From Nakamurella sp. PAMC28650 (GTDB lineage Bacteria; Actinomycetota; Actinomycetes; Mycobacteriales; Nakamurellaceae), in NCBI RefSeq assembly GCF_014303395.1, contig NZ_CP060298.1, positions 4,111,001 to 4,175,000 on the forward strand: a stretch of 64,000 nucleotides of DNA, read 5' to 3'. Position numbers and translations under genes: made by a program. The notes below the pieces were generated by a model. That model searched no databases. It was not told the origin of the DNA and worked only from the letters and a program-made list of their open reading frames with translations. Numbering within the stretch: position 1 is the stretch's first letter; each line of letters starts with the position of its first letter. Shown here piece by piece: positions 8,892 through 18,240 of the stretch.

Positions 8892-8958
8892 TAGTCGGAG
8901 CACAGACTAGTCGGAGTACAAAGGACATCAGGGGTGCAGCCCCGCTGCCGCCCCTGAT
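8892..8958. promoter_or_regulatory. Direct repeats and palindrome ahead of the acyl-CoA dehydrogenase operon
   Basis: TAGTCGGAG occurs at 8892-8900 and 8908-8916, a 16-base period, within a somewhat AT-richer patch. An inverted repeat ATCAGGGG/CCCCTGAT spans 8927-8958. Together they lie 72-138 bases upstream of the gene at 9030 and look like regulator-binding sites for the second half of the catabolic cluster. The binding protein is unknown. Confidence 0.4.
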
Positions 8959-9029
8959 ATAGCTGCTCCCCCAGCACCGCCACCCTTGCTTCTCCCGTTC
9001 ACCGCTACGCCGAGCCGAAGGTGCCTCCC

Positions 9030-10166
9030 ATGTTCGACCTCACCGACGACCACCGGGCCCTTTCCGAAGTGGCCAGGCAGTTCGCCGACGAATTCCTGGC
9101 TCCGCAGGCGGTCGAGTGGGACCGCACCAAGCACTTCCCGCTCGACGTCTTCCGCAAGGCGGCCGAGTTGGGCGTCGGCGGCATGTACGTGAACGAGGAC
9201 GTCGGCGGCTCCGGTCTGAGCCGGCTGGACGCCGCGTTGATCGTCGAGGCCCTGGCCACCGGCTGCCCGTCGCTGGCCAGCTACATCTCGATCCACAACA
9301 TGACCGCCTGGATGATCGACCGCTACGGCAACGACGCGCTCCGCCAGCGGGTCCTGCCGTCGATGTGCTCGATGGAGACGCTCGGCTCCTACTGCCTGAC
9401 CGAGCCCGGAGCCGGTTCGGATGCGGCCGCGCTGACCACGAAGGCCGTCCGGGACGGTGAGGACTACCTGCTCACGGGCGTCAAGCAGTTCATCTCCGGT
9501 GCCGGAGCCAGCGGCGTGTACGTGGTGATGGCCAGGACCGCCGATACCGGGGCCAAGGGGATTTCGGCGTTCGTCGTCGAACTCGGCGCACCCGGCCTGT
9601 CGTTCGGGCCGAACGAGACCAAGATGGGTTGGAACGCCCAGCCCACGCGTCAGGTGATCCTGGATCAGGTCCGGGTACCGGCCGGCGACATGCTTGGCGC
9701 CCCCGGCGACGGTTTCCGGATCGCGATGAGCGGCCTGAACGGGGGCCGCGTCAACATCGGTGCGAGCTCTCTCGGAGGCGCACGGGCCGCCCTCGAGCGG
9801 TCCCTGGCCTACGCCGCGGACCGGAAGGCGTTCGGCAGGAGCATCAGCGACTTCCAGTCCCTGCAGTTCGCGTTGGCCGACATGGCCACCGGCCTGGAGG
9901 CCGCCCGGCTGCTCCTGTTCAAGGCCGCCGACGCCATCGACTCCGGTAGTCCGGACATGGTGCAGTTGTGTGCGATGGCGAAGAAGTTCGCCACCGACAC
10001 CGGTTTCGACGTGGCCAATCGTGCGCTGCAGATCCACGGCGGCTACGGTTATCTCGCCGAGTACGGCATCGAGAAGATCGTCCGGGACCTGCGCGTCCAT
10101 CAGATCCTGGAAGGGACGAACGAGATCATGCAGATGGTCATCGCGCGGTCGCTGGTCGGCCGATGA
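9030..10166 (+). CDS. Acyl-CoA dehydrogenase, isobutyryl-CoA dehydrogenase type
   Basis: 378 residues, standard length for short acyl-CoA dehydrogenases. Motifs in order: YCLTEPGAGSDAAALTTKA (flavin-binding), TKMGWNAQPTRQVILDQVRV, RKAFGRSISDFQSLQFALAD and LEGTNEIMQMVIAR, where Glu361 is the catalytic base. The start at 9030 has GAAGGTG six bases upstream; a GTG nine bases earlier overlaps that site. It overlaps the next gene by ATGA and heads a tight run with a 3-hydroxyisobutyryl-CoA hydrolase, which argues for isobutyryl-CoA to methacrylyl-CoA as the reaction. Confidence 0.9.
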   Translation: MFDLTDDHRALSEVARQFADEFLAPQAVEWDRTKHFPLDVFRKAAELGVGGMYVNEDVGGSGLSRLDAALIVEALATGCPSLASYISIHNMTAWMIDRYGNDALRQRVLPSMCSMETLGSYCLTEPGAGSDAAALTTKAVRDGEDYLLTGVKQFISGAGASGVYVVMARTADTGAKGISAFVVELGAPGLSFGPNETKMGWNAQPTRQVILDQVRVPAGDMLGAPGDGFRIAMSGLNGGRVNIGASSLGGARAALERSLAYAADRKAFGRSISDFQSLQFALADMATGLEAARLLLFKAADAIDSGSPDMVQLCAMAKKFATDTGFDVANRALQIHGGYGYLAEYGIEKIVRDLRVHQILEGTNEIMQMVIARSLVGR

Positions 10167-11266
10167 CGGAGGTGGCATCCTCTCCACCGGCTGACCCCGC
10201 GGTCCTGGTCCGGATCCACGACGGGATCGGCCGCCTCACCCTGAATCGGCCCGGGACGATCAACGCCCTGACACATGAGATGGTGCAGCTGCTCTCGGTC
10301 GCGTTGGACAGGTTGGCCCACGACCACGAGGTCACCGCCGTGCTGATCGACGGCGCCGGCGACAGGGGCCTCTGCGCCGGCGGCGACATCCGGGCCATCT
10401 ACGACGACGCCCGGTCCGGTGGTCGGGAATCCCTTGAGTTCTGGCGGGACGAGTACCGGCTCAACTCGGCCGTCGCCCATTTTCCCAAGCCGCTGGTGGC
10501 GGTGATGGACGGGGTGGTGATGGGCGGGGGTGTGGGGATCTCGGCGCACGCGTCCCATCGCATCGTCACCGACCGCTCCAAGGTGGCCATGCCCGAGGTG
10601 AACATCGGCCTGGTGCCGGACGTCGGGGGAACCCTCCTGCTGGCCGCCTCCCCCGGTTGGCTCGGTCTGCACGCCGCACTGACCGGAACACGTCTGGCCG
10701 CAGGCGATGTGATGGCCCTGGGGATGACGGACCACTACATCGAGCACCAGAAGCTGACCGACCTGCTCGGCGCCATCGCCGCCCACGGCGTCGAGTCCGC
10801 GATCCGTTCTCTCGAATCGCCCCCGCCGCCGAGCACACTGGTCGCACAGCGCGACTGGATCGACCACTGCTACGACTCCGATTCCGCCCAGCAGATCGTC
10901 GACAACCTCCGCCGCGTCGGGATGCCTGGGGCGACGGCTGCGGCGGAGGCGATCTGCGCGGCCTGCCCGACGTCGGTACTGGTTGCGCTGCAGGCGATCC
11001 GCGGGCTCAGGGGGTCGGGGGCGACCCTGGAACAGGCCCTGAACCAGGAGTTCTCGATGGTCGGTGCGGCCATCAGGTCCCCCGACCTCGTCGAGGGCAT
11101 CCGAGCTGCGGTGATCGACAAGGACCGGCAACCGAAATGGTCGGCCGGCCGTTTCGCGGAGGTCTCCGTGGACACGGTCGCCGAGTTCTTCCGGTCCGCC
11201 GGTGACCCGCCGTTCCCCGGCCTGGTCCGGCCCTACCCCTCTGATCTACAAGGAGTGACGCGATGA
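10163..11266 (+). CDS. 3-hydroxyisobutyryl-CoA hydrolase (enoyl-CoA hydratase/isomerase superfamily)
   Basis: 367 residues, about 100 more than ordinary crotonases and typical of 3-hydroxyisobutyryl-CoA hydrolases. Family features: [18 protein letters not shown], oxyanion-hole segment [40 protein letters not shown] and [19 protein letters not shown]. It cleaves 3-hydroxyisobutyryl-CoA to free 3-hydroxyisobutyrate, which feeds the dehydrogenase at 6345. It overlaps both neighbours through ATGA junctions, so translation is probably coupled. Confidence 0.9.
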   Translation: MTEVASSPPADPAVLVRIHDGIGRLTLNRPGTINALTHEMVQLLSVALDRLAHDHEVTAVLIDGAGDRGLCAGGDIRAIYDDARSGGRESLEFWRDEYRLNSAVAHFPKPLVAVMDGVVMGGGVGISAHASHRIVTDRSKVAMPEVNIGLVPDVGGTLLLAASPGWLGLHAALTGTRLAAGDVMALGMTDHYIEHQKLTDLLGAIAAHGVESAIRSLESPPPPSTLVAQRDWIDHCYDSDSAQQIVDNLRRVGMPGATAAAEAICAACPTSVLVALQAIRGLRGSGATLEQALNQEFSMVGAAIRSPDLVEGIRAAVIDKDRQPKWSAGRFAEVSVDTVAEFFRSAGDPPFPGLVRPYPSDLQGVTR

Positions 11267-12048
11267 CCGACCACCAGACCATCCTCGTCGATCGGCCGCC
11301 GGACGCCGCCGGTGTCGGGCGCATCACCCTCCACCGACCCGAGGCGCTCAACGCGCTGAACCGGACCCTGATGCTGGAGGTGGTGGCCGCCGCCACCGAG
11401 ATGGACCGGGACCCGGCCATCGGGGCCATCATCATCACCGGGTCGAACCGGGCCTTCGCCGCCGGCGCCGACATCAAGGAGATGCAGCCGCAGGGCTTCC
11501 CGCAGGTCTACCTCGACGACCTGTTCCGGGACTGGGACCGACTCGCCGACCTCCGGACACCACTGATCGCGGCGGTCGCCGGGCATGCCCTGGGGGGCGG
11601 CTGCGAGCTGGCCATGCTGTGCGACATCCTGCTGGCCGCCGACAATGCCAAGTTCGGGCAGCCGGAGATCCGCCTCGGTGTGATTCCCGGGATCGGCGGA
11701 TCCCAGCGGCTCACCCGCGCCGTCGGCAAGGCCAAGGCGATGGACATGTGCCTGACCGGACGGGTGATGGACGCGGTGGAGGCCGAACGGGCCGGCCTGG
11801 TGTCGCGGATCGTCCCGTTGGCGGAGCTGATGTCCGAGTCGCTGTCGGTGGCCGCCACCATCGCCGCCTACAGCACGCCGATCGTCTCGATGGCCAAGGA
11901 AGCCGTCAACCGGGCATTCGAGACCACCCTGGCCGAGGGCGTGCGCTTCGAGAGGCGACTGTTCCACTCGACCTTCGCCACCGGCGACCAGAAGATCGGC
12001 ATGTCGGCGTTCATGGAGAAGCGCACCCCCGCCTTCGAGAACAGCTGA
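11263..12048 (+). CDS. Enoyl-CoA hydratase
   Basis: 261 residues, normal crotonase length. Motifs: [18 protein letters not shown], oxyanion segment [34 protein letters not shown] with the first catalytic Glu region, and [20 protein letters not shown] carrying the second. It hydrates enoyl-CoA, here probably methacrylyl-CoA to 3-hydroxyisobutyryl-CoA. The ATG overlaps the stop of the preceding hydrolase by four bases. All carbon steps between isobutyryl-CoA and methylmalonate semialdehyde are therefore present in this cluster. Confidence 0.92.
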   Translation: MTDHQTILVDRPPDAAGVGRITLHRPEALNALNRTLMLEVVAAATEMDRDPAIGAIIITGSNRAFAAGADIKEMQPQGFPQVYLDDLFRDWDRLADLRTPLIAAVAGHALGGGCELAMLCDILLAADNAKFGQPEIRLGVIPGIGGSQRLTRAVGKAKAMDMCLTGRVMDAVEAERAGLVSRIVPLAELMSESLSVAATIAAYSTPIVSMAKEAVNRAFETTLAEGVRFERRLFHSTFATGDQKIGMSAFMEKRTPAFENS

Positions 12049-12092
12049 ACCCGCCACCCAACCACCCATCAGACCCTTGCAGAGGACCCACC

Positions 12093-12872
12093 GTGGACAT
12101 CGTCGTTCTGATCAAGCAGGTACCCGACACCTATTCGGAGCGGAAGCTCCACGAGTCCGACTGGACCCTCGACCGTGACGCCTCGGACGCGGTGATCGAC
12201 GAGATCGATTCCAAGGGCGTCGAAATCGGCCTCCAGCTGACCGAGCAACACGGCGGCACCGTCACCGTCCTGACGATGGGCCCGGCCCGTGCCTCCGAGT
12301 CGATCCGCAAGGCGCTGGCCATGGGGGCGCACAAGGCCGTCCACGTGTGCGACGAGGCGTTCGCGGGTTCCGACGCACTGCAGACCTCGGCCGCACTGGC
12401 CGCTGCCCTGAAGACCCTGCCGTTCGATCTGATCATCACCGGTAACGAGGCCACCGACGGCCGGACCGCGTCGATGCCGGCGATGCTCGCCGAGCGGCTC
12501 GGGCTGCCGGCGGTGACCTCGGTGGTCACGGTGACCGTGGAGGGCTCGACCCTGTCCGCCGAGCGCGTCGTCGAGGGTGGCGCCGCCAAGGTCTCGGCAG
12601 CGCTGCCCGCCGTCATCTCGGTCAACGAGAAGATCGGCGAACCGCGCTACCCGAACTTCAAGGGCATCATGGCCGCCAAGTCGAAGCCGGTCAGCACCCT
12701 GTCCGCCGCCGACCTCGGGATGGACGTCGCACACCTCGGCCTGGCCAACGCAACCACCCAGGTGGTCTCCGGCCGGCCGCGCCCACTGAAGACGGCCGGC
12801 GAGAAGATCTCCGACGACGGGACCGGCGGCGGCCGGATCGCCGAGTACCTCATCGCGCAGCGCCTGGTCTGA
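12093..12872 (+). CDS. etfB: Electron transfer flavoprotein beta subunit
   Basis: 259 residues from a GTG start. It begins with the diagnostic DIVVLIKQVPDTYSERKL and contains GITGNEATDG-type AMP/FAD contacts (DLIITGNEATDGRTASMPAM) and the C-terminal EPRYPNFKGIMAAKSKPV. It forms a heterodimer with EtfA that accepts electrons from acyl-CoA dehydrogenases such as those encoded at 2532 and 9030. It begins 44 bases after the hydratase stop, so it is probably cotranscribed. No ETF:quinone oxidoreductase is in the window. Confidence 0.95.
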   Translation: MDIVVLIKQVPDTYSERKLHESDWTLDRDASDAVIDEIDSKGVEIGLQLTEQHGGTVTVLTMGPARASESIRKALAMGAHKAVHVCDEAFAGSDALQTSAALAAALKTLPFDLIITGNEATDGRTASMPAMLAERLGLPAVTSVVTVTVEGSTLSAERVVEGGAAKVSAALPAVISVNEKIGEPRYPNFKGIMAAKSKPVSTLSAADLGMDVAHLGLANATTQVVSGRPRPLKTAGEKISDDGTGGGRIAEYLIAQRLV

Positions 12873-12966
12873 AAACTAGTCCCACCGCACCTGCCCGTCC
12901 CCTCCCTACTGCGCTCCCGTCACTACTGAGCGCCCCTCACTCCTGCTACAGAAACGGCCGAGAAAC

Positions 12967-13938
12967 ATGTCAGAGGTGCTGGTCCTGGTGGAACATTCGG
13001 AAGGCTCGCTCAAGAAGGTCACCGGCGAGATGCTCGCTGCCGCAGCCCGTATCGGGGCGCCCGCCGCCGTCGTCGTCGGCCCGGTCGGCACCGCTGCTGC
13101 GTTGGCCGCGGCCCTCGGCGCCGCCGGTGCGGCGAAGATCTACGCCGCAGAGTCCGTCGATCCCGGCGAGGTACTGCTGACCCCGGTGGTGGCCGCGTTG
13201 GCGGCAGCTGCCGCGACCGCGGACGCACCGGCGGCGGTGCTCCTGGCCGCGACCTTCGACGGTCGCGAGGTCGCCGGACGCCTGGCCGTGCGCCTGGATT
13301 CGGGCCTGCTCGCCGACGTCGTCGATGTCACGGCGGAGGACGGCGTCGTGGTGGCGACCCAGTCGGTGTTCGGCGGGGCGTACACGACGCGGTACCAGGT
13401 CACCTCCGGGATTCCGGTGATCTCGGTGCGGGCCAACTCGATCGAGGGCGCCGCACCCCCCGTCGGGTCACCCGAGGTCGTCACGCTGGAGACCGTCATC
13501 GATCCGGCGACCGCGACCACCGTGACGCAGTGGCTCCCCGAGGAGGTCGGCGACCGACCGGACCTGGGCGGCGCCAAGGTGGTCGTCTCCGGCGGCCGAG
13601 GGGTCGGCTCGGCCGACAAGTTCTACGTGGTGGAGGAGCTTGCCGACGAGCTCGGCGGAGCTGTCGGCGCCTCGCGCGCCGCGGTCGACTCCGGCTACTA
13701 CCCTCACCAGTTCCAGGTCGGCCAGACCGGAACGACCGTGTCGCCGCAGCTGTACATCGCGCTCGGCATCAGCGGTGCGATCCAGCACCGCGCGGGCATG
13801 CAGACGTCCAAGACGATCGTCGCCGTCAACAAGGACCCGGACGCCCCGATCTTCGAGATCGCCGACTACGGTGTCGTCGGCGATCTCTTCGAGGTCGCCC
13901 CGCAGCTGACATCGGCGGCGAAGTCGCGAAAGGGCTGA
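12967..13938 (+). CDS. etfA: Electron transfer flavoprotein alpha subunit
   Basis: 323 residues. An Ala/Val-rich N-terminal domain ([20 protein letters not shown]) is followed by the C-terminal FAD domain: [40 protein letters not shown] and [20 protein letters not shown], all hallmarks of EtfA. It pairs with EtfB, 94 bases upstream. The stop is followed after five bases by the GTG of the CoA-transferase gene. Confidence 0.95.
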   Translation: MSEVLVLVEHSEGSLKKVTGEMLAAAARIGAPAAVVVGPVGTAAALAAALGAAGAAKIYAAESVDPGEVLLTPVVAALAAAAATADAPAAVLLAATFDGREVAGRLAVRLDSGLLADVVDVTAEDGVVVATQSVFGGAYTTRYQVTSGIPVISVRANSIEGAAPPVGSPEVVTLETVIDPATATTVTQWLPEEVGDRPDLGGAKVVVSGGRGVGSADKFYVVEELADELGGAVGASRAAVDSGYYPHQFQVGQTGTTVSPQLYIALGISGAIQHRAGMQTSKTIVAVNKDPDAPIFEIADYGVVGDLFEVAPQLTSAAKSRKG

Positions 13939-13943
13939 GCTCA

Positions 13944-15170
13944 GTGCACGAGGAACCACCTCACGAGGATTCCCCGCGCACCTCGGAGGCACCGCACGGG
14001 CCGCTGGCCGGCCTGCTCGCGATCGATCTGACCAGGGCACTGGCCGGTCCGCATGCGGCCATGATGCTCGGTGACCTCGGAGCCAGGGTGATCAAGGTCG
14101 AGAATCCCGGGACGGGGGACGACACCCGTTCCTGGGGGCCGCCTTTCGTGCAGCCCGAGCACGGCGAGCAGGAGTCGACCTACTATCTGTCGACGAACCG
14201 CAACAAGGAGTCGATCACCCTCGACCTGAAGAACGACGACGACAAGGCCGTTCTCACCGAGCTCCTGCGTCGCGCCGACATCCTGCTGGAGAACTTCCGG
14301 CCCGGCACGTTGGACCGACTCGGCTTCGGGACCGACGTGCTGGCCGAGCTGAACCCACGGCTGGTGACGCTGGCGATCAGCGGCTTCGGGCACGACGGTC
14401 CGGAAGGCGGCCGCGCCGGATACGACCAGATCGCCCAGGGCGAAGCAGGTCTCATGTCGCTGACAGGCTCAGGACCGGACGATCCGCAGCGCGTCGGAGT
14501 ACCGATCGGTGACCTGCTGGCCGGGATGTACGGCGCCTACGGTCTGCTCGCTGCGCTGCTGGAACGCGAACGCACCGGAAAAGGGCAAGTCGTCCGGACC
14601 TCGTTGCTGGCGGCCGTGGTGGGCGTGCACGCGTTCCAGGGCACCGGCTGGACGGTGGCGGGGAAGGTGGGACACGCCCAGGGCAATCACCACCCCTCGA
14701 TCGCGCCGTACGGCCTGTTCCGCTGCGCCGCCGGGACCGTCCAGTTGTCCTGCGGCAGTGAAGGTCTGTGGCGACGGCTGTGCACAGAGTTCGACCTCGA
14801 CCCGACGGCGTCCGGGATGGCCACCAACAGCGATCGGGTGGGCAACCGCCAGGCGGTCATCGATCTTCTGGAGAGTGCCTTCGCCGGGATCGAATCCGAA
14901 CCGCTGCTGGCCCGGTTGGCGCTCGCCGGCATTCCTGCGGGCAAGGTGCGCACCCTGGACCAGGTCTACGAGTGGGACCAGACCGCGTCGCAGGGATTGA
15001 AGATCGATGTCGAGCATCGGACACTCGGTCCGCTCGTGCTGCCCGGGCCGCCGCTGCGTTTCTTCGCCCCCGGCCCGGACGGCGAGATCGAGACGACCCG
15101 GCGCAGCCACCTCGCCCCGCCGACGCTCGGCGCAGACGGCGAATCGATCCGGACCTGGCTCCGGAGCTGA
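13944..15170 (+). CDS. Class III CoA-transferase (CaiB/BaiF family)
   Basis: 408 residues from a GTG with AAAGGG upstream. Family motifs: DLTRALAGPHAAMMLGDLGA, RVIKVENPGTGDDTR, LENFRPGTLDRLGFG and AGYDQIAQGEAGLMSLTG, whose Asp is the expected catalytic carboxylate that forms the acyl-enzyme anhydride. These enzymes move CoA between carboxylic acids. Lying five bases after EtfA, it may activate the acid substrate of the pathway; the precise acid is not predictable. The reading frame could be extended far upstream only through EtfA, which is not credible. Confidence 0.88.
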   Translation: MHEEPPHEDSPRTSEAPHGPLAGLLAIDLTRALAGPHAAMMLGDLGARVIKVENPGTGDDTRSWGPPFVQPEHGEQESTYYLSTNRNKESITLDLKNDDDKAVLTELLRRADILLENFRPGTLDRLGFGTDVLAELNPRLVTLAISGFGHDGPEGGRAGYDQIAQGEAGLMSLTGSGPDDPQRVGVPIGDLLAGMYGAYGLLAALLERERTGKGQVVRTSLLAAVVGVHAFQGTGWTVAGKVGHAQGNHHPSIAPYGLFRCAAGTVQLSCGSEGLWRRLCTEFDLDPTASGMATNSDRVGNRQAVIDLLESAFAGIESEPLLARLALAGIPAGKVRTLDQVYEWDQTASQGLKIDVEHRTLGPLVLPGPPLRFFAPGPDGEIETTRRSHLAPPTLGADGESIRTWLRS

Positions 15171-15200
15171 TCCCCCCGCACGCTCAGCTCCGCCGGAGCC

Positions 15201-15272
15201 CTCAGCTACGACCGCGCGCTCGGCTGCGACCGCGCGCTCGGCTGCGACCGCGCGCTCGTCTCTGACCACGCG
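15201..15272. repeat. Four 18-bp tandem repeats between convergent genes
   Basis: Units begin at 15201, 15219, 15237 and 15255, consensus CTCGGCTGCGACCGCGCG, the middle two identical. A decayed fifth unit runs into the stop codon (TCA on the plus strand, 15274-15276) of the DUF2090 gene. The array fills most of the gap between that gene and the CoA-transferase gene. Confidence 0.9.
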
Positions 15273-15273
15273 C

Positions 15274-16188
15274 TCAGTGGGCGCGTGCGTCGAGGTAGAC
15301 GGTGACGAAGTGCAGGTAGTTCTGGGCAACGGTACGGATCAGCCTGGCATCGTCGCCGTCCTCGACGTGCTGGGTCACGGGGTCCTCCCAGATCGACCTG
15401 CCGACGGCGAAGCCCACGAAACCGTCGACCGCGGCTGCGATCCGCAGCCATCGATCGAGAGTGGCCCGGGGCGCATCCCGGCCGAGAACGATGCAATCGG
15501 CATCCCGTCCGCCGGCCCTGGCGGCCCGGACCACCGCCTCGGCCGCCTCGACGGTTTCCAGTCCCTCGATCTTCCAGAGGGTCGGTTCCACTCCGGCGTC
15601 CTGGTTCGCGGCGATCACCTGGCAGACGAGGCCCGGACGCACTTCCCGGTCGTAGGCCTCCGTGCCGCCGGCCGCCACCCGCTGTTCGTCGGTGGCCGGG
15701 ACCAGCAACTCGTAGAGGAAGGCCCGACCCTGCTGTCGCAGTGACTCCGACAGGGTGGCCAGGGCGGTCAGCTGGGCGGCGAGGTCCGCCGGATCGTCCG
15801 CAGGGTTCATCCGGACGAGCACTTTGACGTAGTCGGGCTCGAATTCGGCCAGGTGCGCGTCGGTATCGGAGCCGTACTCCAGCGAGAACAGCTTCTGCCC
15901 GCTGCGTTCCACCGGCATCGCCACCACGGCCGAGCCCCGGCCCGCCTCGGTCAGCACCTGCGCGCCGAGGTGCTCGTCGACCAGGACGCCGGCCCTGGCG
16001 TCACCGAGCTCCGGGGTCGCCAGCTCCAGCCCGGCGTAGATGAGCCGTTTGGACGCCCGCATCCGCGCCAGATCACTCAGACGCGGATCGCCCTCGACGC
16101 CGAAGAGCTTGGCAAACGAGTCACGGTGATCCATGGCCAGGATCATCAGTGGGTGGTGCCGATCGGGTCGGTTGGGTGCGTTCGCCAT
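15274..16188 (-). CDS. DUF2090-domain (IolC C-terminal-like) aldolase-type protein
   Basis: 304 residues. It resembles the DUF2090 domain usually fused behind the sugar kinase in 5-dehydro-2-deoxygluconokinase (IolC) proteins: the opening HHPLMILAMDHRDSFAKLFG, then GVLVDEHLGAQVLTEA, EYGSDTDAHLAEFEPDYVKV and WKIEGLETVEAAEAVVRAA fit a (beta/alpha)8 aldolase-like barrel. Here it stands alone without a kinase domain. A role in sugar or inositol breakdown is inferred only from family. Divergent from the molybdoenzyme gene, with 71 bases between the two starts. Confidence 0.75.
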   Translation of the reverse strand: MANAPNRPDRHHPLMILAMDHRDSFAKLFGVEGDPRLSDLARMRASKRLIYAGLELATPELGDARAGVLVDEHLGAQVLTEAGRGSAVVAMPVERSGQKLFSLEYGSDTDAHLAEFEPDYVKVLVRMNPADDPADLAAQLTALATLSESLRQQGRAFLYELLVPATDEQRVAAGGTEAYDREVRPGLVCQVIAANQDAGVEPTLWKIEGLETVEAAEAVVRAARAGGRDADCIVLGRDAPRATLDRWLRIAAAVDGFVGFAVGRSIWEDPVTQHVEDGDDARLIRTVAQNYLHFVTVYLDARAH

Positions 16189-16259
16189 GGCCCCAGCATG
16201 CCCGAAGGCATACTGGACGTCATGCCGGTGTCCGATCGCGCGGCCCCGATGAGCGACAG

Positions 16260-18203
16260 ATGACCGGTCGTGGACAGCTGGGGCCTTACGCTCACGCCGT
16301 CCTCGGGGTGGTGTCGGTGGGCCTCGCGGCGGCTTTCGCCGAACTGCTGGCTGCGGCCGGCCAATGGATGGGACTGTTGCGCACTGCTTCGTCGCCAGCC
16401 AACGCCTTGGGTGAATGGTTCATCACGATCACCCCGCAGTGGTTGAAGAACTGGGCCATCTCGGAGTTCGGCACTCGGGACAAACAGGCCCTGCTGGTCG
16501 GGATGGCGCTGACCGTGACCATCACGGCCGTTCTGATCGGTCTACTGGCACGGATCCGGATCTCCGTGGCGCTCGCGGTGTCCGGCGTCCTGGTCGCGGG
16601 CGCCCTGGCCGCAGTCCTGAGCCGGGCCGACTCCCGTCTGATCGACGCCGTTCCCGCGGTGCTCGGTGCGCTGGTGGGGCTGCTGGTGTTGAGCGGTGGC
16701 GGTCGGATTGCGAGGGCCCACGCCGTGCGCCGGCCTTCGCACGTGGCGGCCGTTCCCCGGGCCGTCGCCTCCGGTCCCGAGACGAGGGCTGCGGTAGCGA
16801 CGACGGCAGCGGCGGCGGAAGCGGCAGTAGGAGCCGGCCGGGTTCCGGTCGCTGCGCAGACCGGCCGCGTCACGCTGCACCGTCGACGCCAGTTCGTTCG
16901 GCTGATGACCTTCGGCGCCGTGGTGGCCGCAGCTTCGGGAGCCCTGTCGCGTCTGATTCCCAGCGCGTCCGAGGTGGAGGCCAGTCGGGCTCGCATCGCG
17001 ATCCCGCTTCCGGGGGACTCCCAACCCATCAATTCCGGTGGGGCGACCCCGGCCTCTACTGCGACGTCCCCCCTGAGGCAGTCCGCCTCAGCGTCCTTTG
17101 CGGGCCAGTCCGCCATCGCACCGTCCTCGTCGGCAGCGTCCTCGTCGGCACCGTCCACCTCCGCACCATCCACCTCCGCACCGTCCACCTCCCACGGATC
17201 TGCGGCACCGGAACCGACGACCACCGCGTCCACCACCCCGTCCAGTGCCGCTTCACGCACTGCATCACGCACTGCGGCAACAGGATCCACCACCTCGGTG
17301 GAGTTCCCGGCCATCCAGGGGCTGAGCCCGTTCGTCACACCTACCGCCGACTTCTACCGGATCGACACGGCCCTCTCGCCCCCGTTGATCCGAGCGGAGG
17401 ACTGGTCACTGCGGATTCATGGGCTGGTCCAGCAGGAGGTGAGGCTGAACTACTTCGCCCTGATGGCGGAGCCCCAGGTCGAGCGCTCGATCACGCTGAC
17501 GTGCGTGTCCAATCCAGTCGGCGGACACCTGGTCGACAACGCGACCTGGATCGGCGTGCGGATCGACCGGCTCCTGCAGCGCGCCGGCCTGCTGCCGGGC
17601 GCCGATTGTGTTCTGTCCACCAGCATCGACGGGTTCACCTCCACCACGCCGCTCTCGGCGCTGACCGACGGCCGGGACGCGTTGCTGGCCGTCGCGATGA
17701 ACGGCGCTCCGCTGCCGATCGCACACGGCTTTCCGGTGCGGATGGTGGTCCCGGGTCTGTACGGATACGTCTCGGCGACCAAGTGGTTGGTCGACCTCCA
17801 GGTCACCACCTTCGCGAAGGACTCCAGCTACTGGACCTCCCGGGGTTACGCAGAGCAGGCGCCGGTCAAGATGTCCTCGCGGATAGACGTGCCTGCCCCG
17901 TACACGCCCTACTCGGCCGGTGACCTGGTCACCATTGCCGGTATGGCGTGGGCTCAGCACGACGGGATCTCGGCCGTCCAGGTGCAGGTCGACAACGGTT
18001 CGTGGCATCCGGCCGACCTGGCCGGTCAGCTCTCGATCGATACGTGGCGACAATGGCGACACCAGTGGAAGGCAACGCGGGGCTCGCACATCGTGCGATG
18101 TCGGGCGGTGGACACCGCCGGAGTCGTCCAGGATTCCACCGCTCGCGAGGTGCTGCCCGACGGTGCCACTGGCTATGCGAGCCTGGTGCTGATGGTCACC
18201 TGA
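16260..18203 (+). CDS. Membrane-anchored sulfite-oxidase-family molybdopterin oxidoreductase
   Basis: 647 residues. The N-terminal part has four hydrophobic helices (about residues 10-32, 75-95, 100-120 and 128-148). A long Ala/Ser/Thr/Pro linker at about residues 260-350 includes repeats of APSTS. The sulfite-oxidase Mo-cofactor domain follows: LSPFVTPTADFYRIDTAL, then ITLTCVSNPVGGHLVDNATW, in which Cys415 is the expected Mo ligand, and YGYVSATKWLVDLQVTTF. The C-terminal dimerisation (Ig-like) domain carries IAGMAWAQHDGISAVQVQVD. The catalytic domain is expected outside the membrane. No heme domain is present. Substrate could be sulfite or another small oxidised compound. Confidence 0.85.
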   Translation: MTGRGQLGPYAHAVLGVVSVGLAAAFAELLAAAGQWMGLLRTASSPANALGEWFITITPQWLKNWAISEFGTRDKQALLVGMALTVTITAVLIGLLARIRISVALAVSGVLVAGALAAVLSRADSRLIDAVPAVLGALVGLLVLSGGGRIARAHAVRRPSHVAAVPRAVASGPETRAAVATTAAAAEAAVGAGRVPVAAQTGRVTLHRRRQFVRLMTFGAVVAAASGALSRLIPSASEVEASRARIAIPLPGDSQPINSGGATPASTATSPLRQSASASFAGQSAIAPSSSAASSSAPSTSAPSTSAPSTSHGSAAPEPTTTASTTPSSAASRTASRTAATGSTTSVEFPAIQGLSPFVTPTADFYRIDTALSPPLIRAEDWSLRIHGLVQQEVRLNYFALMAEPQVERSITLTCVSNPVGGHLVDNATWIGVRIDRLLQRAGLLPGADCVLSTSIDGFTSTTPLSALTDGRDALLAVAMNGAPLPIAHGFPVRMVVPGLYGYVSATKWLVDLQVTTFAKDSSYWTSRGYAEQAPVKMSSRIDVPAPYTPYSAGDLVTIAGMAWAQHDGISAVQVQVDNGSWHPADLAGQLSIDTWRQWRHQWKATRGSHIVRCRAVDTAGVVQDSTAREVLPDGATGYASLVLMVT

Positions 18204-18240
18204 CCCTGCGGACACCCGGGGTGGGGCACAATGGCCCATC

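Noticed and set aside
16222..16263. 13-codon leader frame overlapping the molybdoenzyme start by ATGA
   Set aside because: Too short and without recognisable attenuator or regulatory features; noted only as possible coupling.
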